A stretch of 64,000 bases of DNA from Bryobacteraceae bacterium (GCA_029975915.1 JARKOC010000332.1:1-64000); one strand, 5' to 3'; positions 42,576-54,507 are shown, counted from the first letter of the stretch. Numbers and translations are program-made. Notes: generated by a model from the letters alone, not told the origin.

Positions 42576-45500
42576 ATGGTTCAGTTGCTTTCTCTGTTTT
42601 GCTTATTGCTGGCGGTTTCGATGGCCGTGCCAGCACAAGTCCTTTACGGTTCTCTGGTCGGGAATGTGACCGACGCTTCCAGCGCAGCCGTCCCCGACGC
42701 CAAGGTCGTCGCGAAGGAAATGCGCACTGGTTTCGTTCGCGAAGCTACAACCAACGAGAGCGGCCAGTACCAGATCTCAACTCTGCCAGGCGGCACTTAC
42801 GAAATCACCGTCGCCAAACAGGGCTTTACAACGTTTGCGGCCCGCGAAATTGCGGTCGCCGTCAACGCCGCCACTAGAGTCGATGCCTCTCTCCAGGTCG
42901 GCGGGCTCGCCGAGACTATTCAGGTCGAAGCGGCTCCTCCCGCGATTCAGACTGATCGCGCCGAGGTCCGCGCCGAGATCGGTGCGAAACAGTTTGAAAA
43001 CGCTCCATTACCTCCTGGCCGCAATTATTCACACATGTTCAAGACCCTGCCGGGCTTTACGTATCCGCGCAACGGCAACGGGCCGAGCGTCGATCCCTCC
43101 CGAGCCGCCCTATACAACGTCAACGGCACCAGCCGCAGTTCTAACGCCGTCCGCATAGAGGGCGCCGGCGTAAATCAGATCTGGCTTCCGCACCTCCCCG
43201 GCTACACGCCCGCGCTGGAAGCCGTAGAGGCCGTGAATGTCACAACTAACTCCTTCGATGCCGAAACTGGTCTCGCGGGTGGCGCGGCGGTCAACGTCCA
43301 GATCAAGAGCGGCACCAACCAGATGCACGGCTCGCTGTTCGAATACCACAACAGCAATGCCACCAAAGCGAAGCCTTTCTTCCTGCCCGCCGGCCAACGT
43401 AATCCAAAACAGATCCTCAACCAGGCCGGCGGCACCTTCGGCGGCCCGATCATCAAGGACAGACTCTTCTACTTCGGCAGTTATGAATCTACCTGGGACC
43501 GCCAGTTCGGTTCCCGCCTCCTTACCGTTCCCACCGCTGCTATCAAAGCTGGCGACATGTCGGCTTCGCCCAACCTTGTCTATGACCCGGCCACCGGCGC
43601 AACCAACGGTTCCGGCCGCACGCCCTTCCCCGACAAGCGGATTCCCGACTCCCGGATGGAGCCTATCGCTTTGAAAATTCAGAGCATGCTTCCGGCGCCC
43701 ACGTTCCCGAACCAACTCACCAACAACCTCTTCGCTCAGGGTCCCTACTTCTTCAATTCAAAGAAGTTCGATGGCAAGATCAACTGGAATCCTTCCACCA
43801 ACCTCACGATGTTCGCCCGCGGAGGCGTTCAGGATCACTATTTTGACAGTGCGCCGAGCCTGGGCGAAATCCTCGGCGTGCCCGTCTATTCACCGGCCTC
43901 CGTTTCAGGCGGAACCTACGGCACCACCGGCAATATGGCCGTCGGTATCACCTACGTCCTACGCCCCACGCTCATCCTCGATGGTAACTTTGGATACACC
44001 GCCTATGACGCCAATTCAGAGGAACGTGGTCTGGGCAAGAACATTGGCCGCGATGTTCTTGGCATCCCTGGCACCAACGGCACCCGTTATTTCGAGAGCG
44101 GCTACCCGCGGTTTTCCGTCTCCAACTACGCAGTCATGGGCGCGCAGGGCAACTCTTCCCGGCCCTTTTACAACCGCGACCCGCGCTTCCAGTTCGTCGG
44201 CAATGCTTCCTGGACCAAGGGCACTCACAACATCCGCTTCGGATTCGATTCCTCCAAGCAGCAGATCAACCACACGCAGGCTGAGTTCGTTGGCGCTCTG
44301 CACGGGCCTTCTGGCGGCTTCACTTTTGCCGGCGGACCAACCACACTTCAGGGCGGCCCGGCGTCCAACCAATTCAACACCTGGTCGGCTTTCCTGCTCG
44401 GCTTGCCGACAGGAATCGGCCGCATTCTCCAAGTGCCAGAGGAATACTCCGTCCGCGCTTCAATGCATTCGCTTTACTTCCGCGATCAGTGGCAGGTCAC
44501 GCGTCGCTTGACGGTTTCTCTCGGGACCCGTTGGGAGTACTTCCCCATGCCTCGCCGCGCGGATCGGGGCCTGGAACGATACAATCCCGTCACCAACAAG
44601 ATGCATGTCTGCGGCGTCGGCGATGTCCCCATGGACTGCGGCGTGGAACAAAGCAAGACCCTGTTCGGCCCGCGCGCCGGTTTGGCCTTCCGCCTTAAGG
44701 ATGACTTTGTGATCCGCGCCGGCTACGGCATCACCGTCGATCCCTACAGCCTAGCCCGCCCCATGCGCACCAACTACCCGATGCTCGTTGTGCTCAATTT
44801 GAACGGCGTCAACTCGTTCCAACCGGCCGGCCGTCTCCGCGACGGTATCCCCACCCTCCAGGCGCCCAACTTGGGCAACGGCATTATCGACATCGGCAAC
44901 GCCGTCGCCGCCAACGCGCTCGAAGACAAATACAACCGCGGTTACATCCAGAGTTGGAACTTCACCATCCAGAAGAAGCTGATCTGGGGTTTTGTCGGCC
45001 AAGCCGGCTATGTGGCAACGCGCCAGATCAACCAGGTAGGTTTCGCCGAGCTCAACGCCGCTCCTATCAACGGCGGCAACAGCGGCCGGTTCCTGGCACA
45101 GAAGTTCGGACGCACAGCCGAAACCCGCCTCGTGACGCCTATAGGCAACTCACAATATGACGGACTTCAGATGTCACTTGAGCGGCGGTTTTCCGGCGGT
45201 CTCCAGGTTGGCGTCTCGTATACCTGGTCGAAGGCGCTGGGTATCTGCTGTAGCGAAAACAGTGACGGGCTAGCTGCGATCCAACTGAAGGAGTACTATC
45301 ATCTGAACCGCTCGGTCACCAACGCGAACTCCCCCAACAACCTGACCATGAACGGAGTTTGGGAACTCCCGTTTGGCACAGGCCGCAAATGGGCCAACCA
45401 GCGAGGCCCAATCACCTGGCTGGTCTCTGGCTGGCAGGTGAACGGCATCCTGAGCCTCGTTTCCGGACAACCGTTCTCGGTCACTGCCTCAAGTACTTCG

Positions 45501-45926
45501 CTCAACGCACCCGGAAATACACAGCGGGCCGACCAGGTGAAAGGCAGTGTGGCCATCATCGGCGGCGCCGGTACGGGACAGTCCTACTTCGATCCGTTCG
45601 CATTCAAACCGATTACGGATGCACGCTTCGGAACCGCGGGGTTCAACAGCCTTTACGGTCCCGGAATCGTCAACCTTGACGCAGGCCTGTTCCGGAGCTT
45701 CCGCATCAACGAACGCTTCACTATGCAGTTCCGCGCCGAGGCCTTCAACGCGACCAATACGCCTCACTTCGGAACACCCGGCACCAACGTCTCGAATCTT
45801 CAGCTCAACGCAGACGGTACAATTCGGGCTCTCGGCGGATTCACCGAAATTACCAGCCTCCAGAATACCGGCCGCGACGGAATCGACGAACGAGTCTTCC
45901 GTTTCGGCCTGCGGCTCAGCTTCTGA
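42576..45926 (+). CDS. Oar-like TonB-dependent receptor with carboxypeptidase-regulatory N-terminal domain
   Basis: A 1116-residue protein, ATG with AGAGGGG upstream. A short signal (LLSLFCLLLAVSMAVPAQ) is followed by a CarboxypepD_reg domain (LVGNVTDASSAAVPDAK), a plug-like region (PLPPGRNYSHMFKTLPGF), and a barrel that ends LRLSF with terminal Phe. Its divergent partner is GH127, and the next gene on the same strand is a DHDPS-like aldolase, so arabinose-containing glycan fragments are a reasonable but unproven cargo. It is preceded by the palindromes that may serve as operator. Confidence 0.92.
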   Translation: MVQLLSLFCLLLAVSMAVPAQVLYGSLVGNVTDASSAAVPDAKVVAKEMRTGFVREATTNESGQYQISTLPGGTYEITVAKQGFTTFAAREIAVAVNAATRVDASLQVGGLAETIQVEAAPPAIQTDRAEVRAEIGAKQFENAPLPPGRNYSHMFKTLPGFTYPRNGNGPSVDPSRAALYNVNGTSRSSNAVRIEGAGVNQIWLPHLPGYTPALEAVEAVNVTTNSFDAETGLAGGAAVNVQIKSGTNQMHGSLFEYHNSNATKAKPFFLPAGQRNPKQILNQAGGTFGGPIIKDRLFYFGSYESTWDRQFGSRLLTVPTAAIKAGDMSASPNLVYDPATGATNGSGRTPFPDKRIPDSRMEPIALKIQSMLPAPTFPNQLTNNLFAQGPYFFNSKKFDGKINWNPSTNLTMFARGGVQDHYFDSAPSLGEILGVPVYSPASVSGGTYGTTGNMAVGITYVLRPTLILDGNFGYTAYDANSEERGLGKNIGRDVLGIPGTNGTRYFESGYPRFSVSNYAVMGAQGNSSRPFYNRDPRFQFVGNASWTKGTHNIRFGFDSSKQQINHTQAEFVGALHGPSGGFTFAGGPTTLQGGPASNQFNTWSAFLLGLPTGIGRILQVPEEYSVRASMHSLYFRDQWQVTRRLTVSLGTRWEYFPMPRRADRGLERYNPVTNKMHVCGVGDVPMDCGVEQSKTLFGPRAGLAFRLKDDFVIRAGYGITVDPYSLARPMRTNYPMLVVLNLNGVNSFQPAGRLRDGIPTLQAPNLGNGIIDIGNAVAANALEDKYNRGYIQSWNFTIQKKLIWGFVGQAGYVATRQINQVGFAELNAAPINGGNSGRFLAQKFGRTAETRLVTPIGNSQYDGLQMSLERRFSGGLQVGVSYTWSKALGICCSENSDGLAAIQLKEYYHLNRSVTNANSPNNLTMNGVWELPFGTGRKWANQRGPITWLVSGWQVNGILSLVSGQPFSVTASSTSLNAPGNTQRADQVKGSVAIIGGAGTGQSYFDPFAFKPITDARFGTAGFNSLYGPGIVNLDAGLFRSFRINERFTMQFRAEAFNATNTPHFGTPGTNVSNLQLNADGTIRALGGFTEITSLQNTGRDGIDERVFRFGLRLSF

Positions 45927-46036
45927 GCTGCAACGGTATCCGGGCATATTCCAATCAGTTGGAGTGCGCGGTTGGCGGGAGCCAGCCGCGCGTCATTGAA
46001 TGACCGGGCGCCTCCGATCGTGGTAGGAATGATCTC

Positions 46037-47008
46037 ATGTCTAACCTGATAGCCCGGCGAACGCTCTTGGGAGCCCCACTTGCGATTTCTGGAATACCAG
46101 ACGCACTTGCTAAGGCTGCTGATTCACGGAAATGGGAAGGGATCTTCGTCATCATGCAGACGCCCTTCTTGCAGACGCTTGAAATTGACGAGGAGTCGCT
46201 GCGGCGGGAGTCCGACTTCCTGGCGCGCGCGCGAGTGCACGGCATAGTCTGGCCCGCCGGCGCAGGCGAGTCCGTTTCGCTTTCCTACAAAGAGCGGATG
46301 CAGTACTCGGAAGCCGTCGTCAAGGAGGCAAAGGGACGCACGACTGTGCTCATTGGCGTCCATGGCGTGAGCAAGTTCGAGGCGATGGAGTATGCGCGAC
46401 ACGCTGAGAAGATTGGGGCTGACGGCTTGCACGCTCTTGGGCCAACAAACGGAACCTCGGATCAAGAAATCCTGACCGATTACTTCAGCGCTATTGCTTC
46501 TGTCTCAAAACTGCCCATGTGCGTGCAGGTTTCCACTCCGGGCATGACCACGGACTTTCTCCTGAAGCTCGCAGACAAGTTGCCGACGGTGAAGATCTTG
46601 AAGTTGGAGAATCCCGACGTGACCCAGGATGTAACACGCGTCTTGAGGGAACGAAAGCGGCCCGTGATTCCGTCCACTGGCGGCGGGGCGATGCACCTGA
46701 TGAATGAGATGGAGCGAGGATCTGGCGGAACGATGGCCGGCGCCGGGTTCGCCGACATTCAAGCGGAGATTTGGGATCTCTTCCATGCCGGGCGGAAGAA
46801 GGAAGCCGAATCGCTGTTCATGAAATTCCTGCTGTCGGCCGTGCTCGAACGGCGGACGACCTACGTTCTGCAGAAGGAAATTTTGAGACGGCGTGGAATC
46901 TTCAGGACGGTGGTCATGCGAAATACCCGTCGCTTCACCATGGACGACGGGGACATGCGGGAACTCGACCGCATTATGGAGCTACTAAAACCCCACTTCC
47001 GCGTATAG
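46037..47008 (+). CDS. Exported DHDPS-family aldolase-like protein
   Basis: A 323-residue protein. The N terminus MSNLIARRTLLGAPLAISG resembles a Tat signal. The barrel starts with GIFVIMQTPF, and the probable Schiff-base Lys is in VKILKLEN (about residue 194). The Tyr of the usual Y-N-x-P motif is replaced (CVQVSTPG), as in the other DHDPS-like protein near 17 kb, so a non-DapA reaction on a keto acid or sugar acid is likely. It is 110 bp after the receptor gene and convergent with the enolase-superfamily gene, which could supply its substrate. Confidence 0.78.
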   Translation: MSNLIARRTLLGAPLAISGIPDALAKAADSRKWEGIFVIMQTPFLQTLEIDEESLRRESDFLARARVHGIVWPAGAGESVSLSYKERMQYSEAVVKEAKGRTTVLIGVHGVSKFEAMEYARHAEKIGADGLHALGPTNGTSDQEILTDYFSAIASVSKLPMCVQVSTPGMTTDFLLKLADKLPTVKILKLENPDVTQDVTRVLRERKRPVIPSTGGGAMHLMNEMERGSGGTMAGAGFADIQAEIWDLFHAGRKKEAESLFMKFLLSAVLERRTTYVLQKEILRRRGIFRTVVMRNTRRFTMDDGDMRELDRIMELLKPHFRV

Positions 47009-47041
47009 CGAGGTCTGATTGCACGCGGGCAGGAACGGCCT

Positions 47042-48301
47042 TCACAGTTTCACGGGTTGATGCCTGCTCACCCAATCGGGATCGAAGTCGGCGCCGAAAC
47101 CAGGTCCAGTGGGCACCTTGATTTTGCCGGCAGAAACTTTCAGCGGCGAGGTCTTGCATTCGAATCGGACGTTCGTCTTGAAGGACTTGAACTCATGGTG
47201 TTCGCCCGCATTCGGCACTGCGGATACGAATTGGATGTTGTACAGGAAACCCAAACCGCCGCCGGACATATGCGGGATGCACTGCTTGCCAAAAGCCGCC
47301 GCCATGCGAGCGACTTTCATCGACCGGATCAGGCCGCCGAAGTAATAGTTATCGGGCTGGACGATATCGACGCCGTCATTGGCAATGAGCCAGCGGAAGC
47401 CATAGAAGCTGTAGTCCTGCTCGCCATTGGCGATGGGCAACGCCAGGGCATCGGCCACCTGTTTGATCTCCTCGAGGTGGTCAAACATTACGGGCTCCTC
47501 GAAATAGCGGTACTTGTACTGCTCCAGCAGCCTGCCCACGCGGATCGCCTCCGGAACCGTATAGAAGCTGTTCGAATCGGCGTAGAGCGCCATCTTGTCA
47601 CCGAAGGTCTTGCGTACCAGCGGGATGATTTTCTCTGTCCGGCCGGGCGGTCCTTGGGCGTACATGTCTGTTGTCATGAACATCAGGCCGCCGACCTTGA
47701 TCTTCAGCGCATGAATATCGTACTCGGCCACAGCGCCCTGGATCAGCTTGATTGACTCCTCGACCGGTTTTTCTCGCCATTCCGTGGCCATGTAGACGCC
47801 GACTTCCGGGTTGTGAATTTCGCCGATCAGTTCGCCGACGGGTTTGTTCGCCATCCGGCCAAGCATGTCCAGGATGGCGAATTCGATGGTAGCCAGTGGC
47901 AGACCGAGCGCCAGGCCGTTGAACCGGAAATTGAAACCGTAGATGTAGACTTTCTCGAGGATCAGGTCCAACTCGCGCGCATCCTTGCCCAGAAAGAAGG
48001 GCCTGACGTTTCGCAGGAAGATGGGGTACAGCGTGTTCATTGTGCTGTGGCCCACTGAGATACCTTCAGCTCCATCGCGTGAGCGGACCCGGCACAGATA
48101 GCTGCCCTGCGCATGAAGCAGTTCGACCGAGTCGATGATCACAGGTTCTTTGAACAGGTGTTTCTTAAGGACGGGCTGCTTCAGGATCGCATCAAGCTTC
48201 TCGTATCGCGCCCGAATGGCGGGCGTGGGCGCGGCGGCCGACGGCAGCGCTGCGATCCCTCCGGCGGCGGCTGTGATGAAACGGCGGCGGTTGGTGTTCA
48301 T
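47042..48301 (-). CDS. Exported enolase-superfamily (mandelate racemase/muconate lactonizing-like) enzyme
   Basis: A 419-residue enzyme with ATG after AGGAGG (8 bp) and Tat-like signal [21 protein letters not shown] carries the K-x-K acid/base pair (about residue 205-207); metal ligands appear in [18 protein letters not shown] and [18 protein letters not shown] and [10 protein letters not shown] complete the active site. Such enzymes dehydrate sugar acids or epimerise dipeptides. Next to a DHDPS-like aldolase this resembles a sugar-acid dehydratase followed by a keto-acid aldolase, which is a familiar pathway logic. The exact acid is not defined. Confidence 0.9.
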   Translation of the reverse strand: MNTNRRRFITAAAGGIAALPSAAAPTPAIRARYEKLDAILKQPVLKKHLFKEPVIIDSVELLHAQGSYLCRVRSRDGAEGISVGHSTMNTLYPIFLRNVRPFFLGKDARELDLILEKVYIYGFNFRFNGLALGLPLATIEFAILDMLGRMANKPVGELIGEIHNPEVGVYMATEWREKPVEESIKLIQGAVAEYDIHALKIKVGGLMFMTTDMYAQGPPGRTEKIIPLVRKTFGDKMALYADSNSFYTVPEAIRVGRLLEQYKYRYFEEPVMFDHLEEIKQVADALALPIANGEQDYSFYGFRWLIANDGVDIVQPDNYYFGGLIRSMKVARMAAAFGKQCIPHMSGGGLGFLYNIQFVSAVPNAGEHHEFKSFKTNVRFECKTSPLKVSAGKIKVPTGPGFGADFDPDWVSRHQPVKL

Positions 48302-48413
48302 GACTGGGCCCTCCTGAATCGACTAACTGTAAAACAGACCGGCACGGAGGCCAGACTATCACGGTTCGCCGTAAACAGAAGAGGAGTTCAATCCTCGCCT
48401 GCAGGCCCGGATC

Positions 48414-48795
48414 CTAATGATCGATTGCGAGCCCGAGTTCTGCGGCATCGGCAAAAGCAAGGAAGCTGCTGTTTCGAGTGATGAGGTGAGCGCCGCAGTC
48501 GAGGCAGTTCTGTGCAATGAGAGCATCGCCCAGACGGGCCCTGCGGCGGCGCCGTTGCACTTTCGCGCACAAGGCGCCGAGTTTTGCCCCGTCGCCCGGC
48601 TCCAACTCGATCATCGGCAAATCCAGCAGTGTCCCGGCGACGGCGGAAAACGAGCTTCGGGTTACTCAGAAGCTCGGCGACAACCGCTGGCGGCATGACA
48701 ACGCGCCTGTCGGAAAGCGCGTGATTCAGTAGGTCACTGTCGTTGCCAGGAACGCTCTCGAGATAGCCAATCCCAGTGCTGATGTCCGCGGCCAT
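48414..48795 (-). pseudogene. Frameshifted PIN-domain (VapC-like) toxin
   Basis: The N-terminal half reads in one frame from the ATG at 48795: MAADISTGIGYLES, then LSDRRVVMPPAVVAELLS, as in PIN toxins. Near 48647-48651, at a run of T, the similarity jumps by one base to another frame that continues FSAVAGTLLDLPMIEL, ending LGDALIAQNCLDCGAHLITRNSSFLAF, the C-terminal PIN motif with the Asp pair. The single frame change could be mutation, sequencing error or recoding. An upstream small frame (about 48795-48950, GTG start, TGA overlapping this ATG) could be a degraded antitoxin, but I do not recognise its family. Confidence 0.55.
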
Positions 48796-48964
48796 CAACG
48801 GTCCGCTTTCAAATCTGCCAAGGTGCTTGCGAACTTGACCTTGCCGCTCAGTCGGCACACTTTTGCATATGCGAGTGAAGCCGCAACCAACTCCAGACCG
48901 GAACGATATGGTAAACATCCACAGACGCATTCGCGGGGAGCCGATCTCACGCTCGTATTTGAAA

Positions 48965-50386
<1,422 letters not shown>

Positions 50387-50403
50387 TCAGGTACGGGAGC
50401 CGG

Positions 50404-51726
50404 TCAGGCCTTGGGAGCCTTGTCGGACACCTTGAACGTGCGCTCGTCGAAATAGAGCACCTTGCCCTGACGGTAGCTGTGGACGGCCATGGTGATGACC
50501 ACCTGAGCGCGGGCGGCGGTTTCGACGTCGAGCGTCGGTTTTTGGCGCGTGCGAATGCAATCAAGGAAGTTGCCGATGTGGGTGTCCATCGTGTCTTTGT
50601 TGTCGACGGCGATCTGGATGGGTTCTTCGCCGAACTTCGCCTTGTACTCGGCGCTGACGACGCGCTTTTCGGGCTTCACCGTAATATACGGAGCATAACC
50701 CTCAAACCGCCCGTGCTCCACCATCACGATGGTGCCGTCGTGTCCGCGGACTGTGCCCGGGATGTGCTCCGAGTTTGCCATGGACGAACTCAGAACCACA
50801 GAGAATCCCTTGGCATACTCGGCCATGAAGTGGAAGGTATCCGGCACTTCGCGCTCGTCCTTGAACTGGTAGATGCCACCGGAGCCGGCCACTTTGTGAG
50901 GGAATTGAGGTTCCCCCCAGCAGATGTTCATCGGCGCCATGACGTGGAAGAACAGGTCTGTCGCGATGCCGCCCGAATAATCCCAGTACTTACGGAAACG
51001 GAAGAACCGGTCGGCGTCGTAGGGGCGTTTCGGGTTGGCCGAAGCGGCGGTAAACATCTTCCAGTCGATGTAGTCGTCACCCTTGGCGTTGGGGCCGGCG
51101 TTCGGGTCGATTTTGTAATTCCACTCACCCCCGGTGGAGTTACGGTGGTAGGATCCCTGGCTCATCAAGTGGTTGCCGATCATGCCGTCGGCGATTGCCT
51201 TGCGGGCTTTCCACCACTGATCGCCCGAGGTAGTTTGCGAGCCGACCTGCACGACGCGCTTGGTCTCGCGCACCGTGTCGATCAGCGCCTTCACCTCTTC
51301 GATGGTGTGGCACATGGGTTTTTCAAGGTAGACGTCCTTGCCCTTATCCATCGCTTCCAGAGCGATTCTGGCGTGCCAGTGATCCGGGGTGGCGACAATA
51401 ACCGCATCGACATCGCTACGAGTGAGGATTTCGCGGTAATCGAGCGTGCCAGCGCACTTGAACCGGTCCTTGCCGTTGGTGACGCGGCGCTGGAACACGT
51501 CGCAAACGCCGACGATCTGGCAGGAGTTCGCCTTAATGTCGTTGTACTTGTCGAACTTGTCGGCCACATAGAAACCGCGTCCGCCGGTGCCGATCACGGC
51601 CACGTTGATACGGTCGTTCGCGCCGATGACCCGGCCCTGGTTCGCGCTTCCCGCCCTGACTGTTGAAGCCAAACTCAGAGCGGCGGCGCCGGCGACAAAC
51701 TGCCTGCGGTTGGACTGGATAGACAT
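50404..51726 (-). CDS. Exported Gfo/Idh/MocA-family oxidoreductase
   Basis: About 440 residues from the ATG at 51726. [21 protein letters not shown] is a Tat signal. [13 protein letters not shown] is the nucleotide-binding loop, [12 protein letters not shown] and [11 protein letters not shown] are family motifs, and [19 protein letters not shown] marks the C-terminal domain. Sequence upstream of the ATG in frame is antisense-like, and a GAGGT lies 13 bp before it. It closely resembles the enzymes at 7.3 and 8.6 kb in organisation. A periplasmic dehydrogenase for a sugar or polyol is the likely role; the substrate is not predictable. Confidence 0.9.
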   Translation of the reverse strand: MSIQSNRRQFVAGAAALSLASTVRAGSANQGRVIGANDRINVAVIGTGGRGFYVADKFDKYNDIKANSCQIVGVCDVFQRRVTNGKDRFKCAGTLDYREILTRSDVDAVIVATPDHWHARIALEAMDKGKDVYLEKPMCHTIEEVKALIDTVRETKRVVQVGSQTTSGDQWWKARKAIADGMIGNHLMSQGSYHRNSTGGEWNYKIDPNAGPNAKGDDYIDWKMFTAASANPKRPYDADRFFRFRKYWDYSGGIATDLFFHVMAPMNICWGEPQFPHKVAGSGGIYQFKDEREVPDTFHFMAEYAKGFSVVLSSSMANSEHIPGTVRGHDGTIVMVEHGRFEGYAPYITVKPEKRVVSAEYKAKFGEEPIQIAVDNKDTMDTHIGNFLDCIRTRQKPTLDVETAARAQVVITMAVHSYRQGKVLYFDERTFKVSDKAPKA

Positions 51727-51878
51727 GTTGTTTTGATTACCTCGGTGGGGGGATTCCGCCTTTACTATATCCCAGTTCGCGCTCAGGCGGACAAGCGGCC
51801 CGCGCGAGCGTTCCAGCGCAAAGGGGTTCAACCGGCGCACGCCGCTACGGTATCGCGTCAAGAATCCGGCAAAATCAG

Positions 51879-52466
51879 CTAGATGGTTCGCCGGCGGCGC
51901 CTGTATGCGGCGAACAGGGCGCTCAGGGTGAGCATGCCCAGCGAATAAGCGCCAGGTTCAGGCACTGGGGTGAGGAATCCACGAATCTCTCCACCGGGCC
52001 GGAAAGCCGTGTGGATGTTGAAGTAGGCCTTGCCGTCGTACAGGCCTTGTATCAGCGCCGCCTCCGCTCCTGCCACCGTTCCACCGCCAAAGTTATTGAG
52101 GAAGTTGGTGGTGAAACTCGTTGCCTCCGTGAGATCGATCTGCCCGGAGTAGGATCCGGAAGTCACGCCAACCGGGAACCCAGGGAATGTCCCCGGGTAG
52201 GTGGCCACCCCGATGTTGTTGGGTGCATCCGTGCAACAGTGGATATGCGCAACCGTGGTTGTACCAATCAAGTCGGAAAACGTTGCTTGAACGGACAACT
52301 TATGGGCAGCCGAATCATAAGTGACCAGCGCCGTTCCCTTTCCCGGAGTCACTACGGCAGGGTTCTCATTGGCGCCGAGCAGTATTGTGCTGAACTGCAC
52401 TACCCCAGCCTGGGCGGTGACCGCACTCCAAACGACAAACGACATGACGAGTAAGCTTCTTTGCAT
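51879..52466 (-). CDS. CHRD-domain protein with PEP-CTERM sorting signal
   Basis: A 195-residue secreted protein. A signal peptide ([16 protein letters not shown]) is followed by a CHRD domain: [16 protein letters not shown], then a TVAHIHC segment and [14 protein letters not shown]. The C terminus reads [12 protein letters not shown] followed by a hydrophobic helix and an Arg cluster, a PEP-CTERM tag processed by an exosortase, which marks proteins for the cell surface or biofilm matrix. No exosortase is in the window. AAGGGG lies 6 bp before the start. It is divergent from the RhaT-like transporter gene, about 220 bp away. Confidence 0.9.
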   Translation of the reverse strand: MQRSLLVMSFVVWSAVTAQAGVVQFSTILLGANENPAVVTPGKGTALVTYDSAAHKLSVQATFSDLIGTTTVAHIHCCTDAPNNIGVATYPGTFPGFPVGVTSGSYSGQIDLTEATSFTTNFLNNFGGGTVAGAEAALIQGLYDGKAYFNIHTAFRPGGEIRGFLTPVPEPGAYSLGMLTLSALFAAYRRRRRTI

Positions 52467-52687
52467 CTTTGTCCCCTTCTTGGGTCGAGTCTAGCACCTG
52501 CCCGGAGAAAAGCATACTATTTTTTCAAGAATGTGTACCGGGCCACTTGCGACGCGGCTCCTGCGCCAAGCCCCCGGTCTTTAGACAGCCACTCCATCCC
52601 GGCTCACCTGCGGCTCCAGATACAATGGCGGCTACACTGAGAAACGCGCGGCCGGTTTTGCGCGCCTCATCAGTCGAGGTCAAATTC

Positions 52688-53779
52688 GTGCCTAATCCCG
52701 TACTCGGCGTGTTCTTCCACTGGCTCGGCGGTCTTGCCTCCGGCAGTTTCTATGTCCCTTACCGCGGAGTCAAATTCTGGTCGTGGGAAACCTACTGGCT
52801 CGCCGGCGGTTTCTTTAGTTGGATCATCGCTCCGTGGGTTCTGGCCGGATTGATGACGCGCGATCTCGCCGCCGTGCTGGCCGAGGCGCCGCCGTCATCC
52901 ATGATGTGGTGCTACATCTTCGGCGCCATGTGGGGATTGGGCGGCCTCACCTTCGGGCTCACGATGCGTTACCTTGGCATGTCGCTTGGCATGGCCGTGG
53001 CGCTTGGCTATTGCGCCGCATTCGGCACATTGATGCCGCCCATCTTTAATGGGACGTTCATATCGCAGGTGGTTGGAACCGAGTCTGGACGCGTCATTCT
53101 ATTCGGCGTCGCCGTCTGCCTGGCCGGCATCGCCATCGCCGGACTGGCTGGCATCTCCAAGGAGCGTGAGATGCCGGAAGAGAAGAAGAAGGAGGCGATC
53201 AAGGAATTCAACCTCCGCAAAGGCATCCTTGTGGCAACCTTTTCGGGCATTATGTCCGCCAGCATGAGCTACGGACTCGCCGCTGGCGACCCGATCAAGG
53301 CCATCACCCTCGCCCATGGAACCGAGACCCTCTGGCAAGGCTTGCCCGTACTGGTGATCGTGCTGTTCGGCGGTTTCACGACCAACTTCGTTTGGTGCGT
53401 CATCCTGAATGTCCGCAACAAGACCGGCCACGAGTACATCACCCCGCGCCTTGCCACGGCCGAGCGCGGCACGGCGAGCGTCCCGATGCTGGCGAATTAC
53501 CTTTTCTGCGCGCTGGCCGGGACCACCTGGTACATGCAGTTTTTCTTCTATTCGATGGGCGAGACCCAAATGGGCGCCTACAAGTTTTCGAGCTGGACTC
53601 TGCACATGGCCAGCATCATTATCTTCTCGACACTCTGGGGCATAGCGCTGAAAGAGTGGTCGGGCGCCAGCGCAAAGACAAAGAGGCTGGTCACCCTTGC
53701 CCTCGCCGTACTGATCGGCTCGACCGTGATCGTCGGCTACGGCAACTACTTGGGGACGACCCCAGCAGCTGGACATTGA
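52688..53779 (+). CDS. rhaT: L-rhamnose:H+ symporter (RhaT-like)
   Basis: About 363 residues. The GTG at 52688 with GAGG 8 bp upstream is preferred over the ATG at 52625, because the sequence from PNPVLGVFFHWLGGLASGS matches the start of RhaT. VKFWSWETYWLAGG, LGGLTFGLTMRYLGMSLGMAV and FTTNFVWCVILNVRN are highly diagnostic, and about ten transmembrane segments are present. It imports L-rhamnose with a proton across the inner membrane. No rhamnose isomerase or kinase is adjacent; an L-fucose isomerase-family gene lies 5 kb away. Confidence 0.9.
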   Translation: MPNPVLGVFFHWLGGLASGSFYVPYRGVKFWSWETYWLAGGFFSWIIAPWVLAGLMTRDLAAVLAEAPPSSMMWCYIFGAMWGLGGLTFGLTMRYLGMSLGMAVALGYCAAFGTLMPPIFNGTFISQVVGTESGRVILFGVAVCLAGIAIAGLAGISKEREMPEEKKKEAIKEFNLRKGILVATFSGIMSASMSYGLAAGDPIKAITLAHGTETLWQGLPVLVIVLFGGFTTNFVWCVILNVRNKTGHEYITPRLATAERGTASVPMLANYLFCALAGTTWYMQFFFYSMGETQMGAYKFSSWTLHMASIIIFSTLWGIALKEWSGASAKTKRLVTLALAVLIGSTVIVGYGNYLGTTPAAGH

Positions 53780-53825
53780 TACCCGACCGGTCTCCTGCTT
53801 TCTTGAAGCCGTGCTCTAAACTCAA

Positions 53826-54476
53826 ATGGTGAAATACAGGTTGCGGGTTGGGGGGCTTGGTCTCGCTGCGGGCGCGCTGTGCGTGCTGCTTCTCGTCGCC
53901 ATCAGTCCGGCGGCACAGCCAGGCGGCGCTGAACTGCGTGCTCGGGCCTGGGATGCTCTTCGATCTAAGGTGCAGGACAAGAAATACATCGACCACTCGC
54001 TTGCCGTCGAGGCGATCATGCGCGAACTTGCCGCGGCGGCAGGTGAAGACAAGGACGAGTGGGGCGCTACCGGACTGCTGCACGACATCGACATCGCTTC
54101 CACCAAGGATGATCTTTCGCGGCACGGCCTCCTCGGTGCCGGAATCCTGCAGGAACTTGGATTCAGCCAGGCCATTGTCCATGCCGTCAGCGCTCACGAC
54201 GACCGGGCGGGCGTCGCCCGCTCATCCCGGCTTGACCACGCAGTCTACTGCGCCGACCAATTGTATTGGCTACTCGCCGCCGCCAGAGCCGGCTTCGGGT
54301 CAGAGAAACTCCATGTCGCGGAGCCCGATGGGCTGTGGTCTCAAATCCAGTCGATTTCCGCAAAGCGCGGGGTGGCCGCGAAGGTCGCCACTGAATGCGC
54401 CATGCTCGGTCTCACAGCGCCAAAGGCGATCGCCGCGGCGCGGACCGCCTCACAACGATCTTCGACTGCGCCCTGA
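53826..54476 (+). CDS. HD-domain protein with N-terminal membrane segment
   Basis: A 216-residue protein. A hydrophobic N-terminal stretch (LGLAAGALCVLLLVAISPAA) suggests a signal or membrane anchor. The HD motif GATGLLHDIDIA (about residue 78) and HSLAVEAIMREL, then VHAVSAHDDRAG (about 121), show the metal-binding histidines and aspartates of HD hydrolases (HDIG-like). Such domains usually hydrolyse nucleotides or phosphoesters in the cytosol, so export or anchoring is unusual. It ends 31 bp from the convergent phosphoesterase gene. The substrate is unknown. Confidence 0.75.
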   Translation: MVKYRLRVGGLGLAAGALCVLLLVAISPAAQPGGAELRARAWDALRSKVQDKKYIDHSLAVEAIMRELAAAAGEDKDEWGATGLLHDIDIASTKDDLSRHGLLGAGILQELGFSQAIVHAVSAHDDRAGVARSSRLDHAVYCADQLYWLLAAARAGFGSEKLHVAEPDGLWSQIQSISAKRGVAAKVATECAMLGLTAPKAIAAARTASQRSSTAP

Positions 54477-54507
54477 CCAGCGCCGTCGCTCCGCGCAGCG
54501 GCCACGC

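Noticed and set aside
44016..44432. Minus-strand frame inside the fourth receptor gene
   Set aside because: No domain or ribosome site; explained by codon bias of the real gene.
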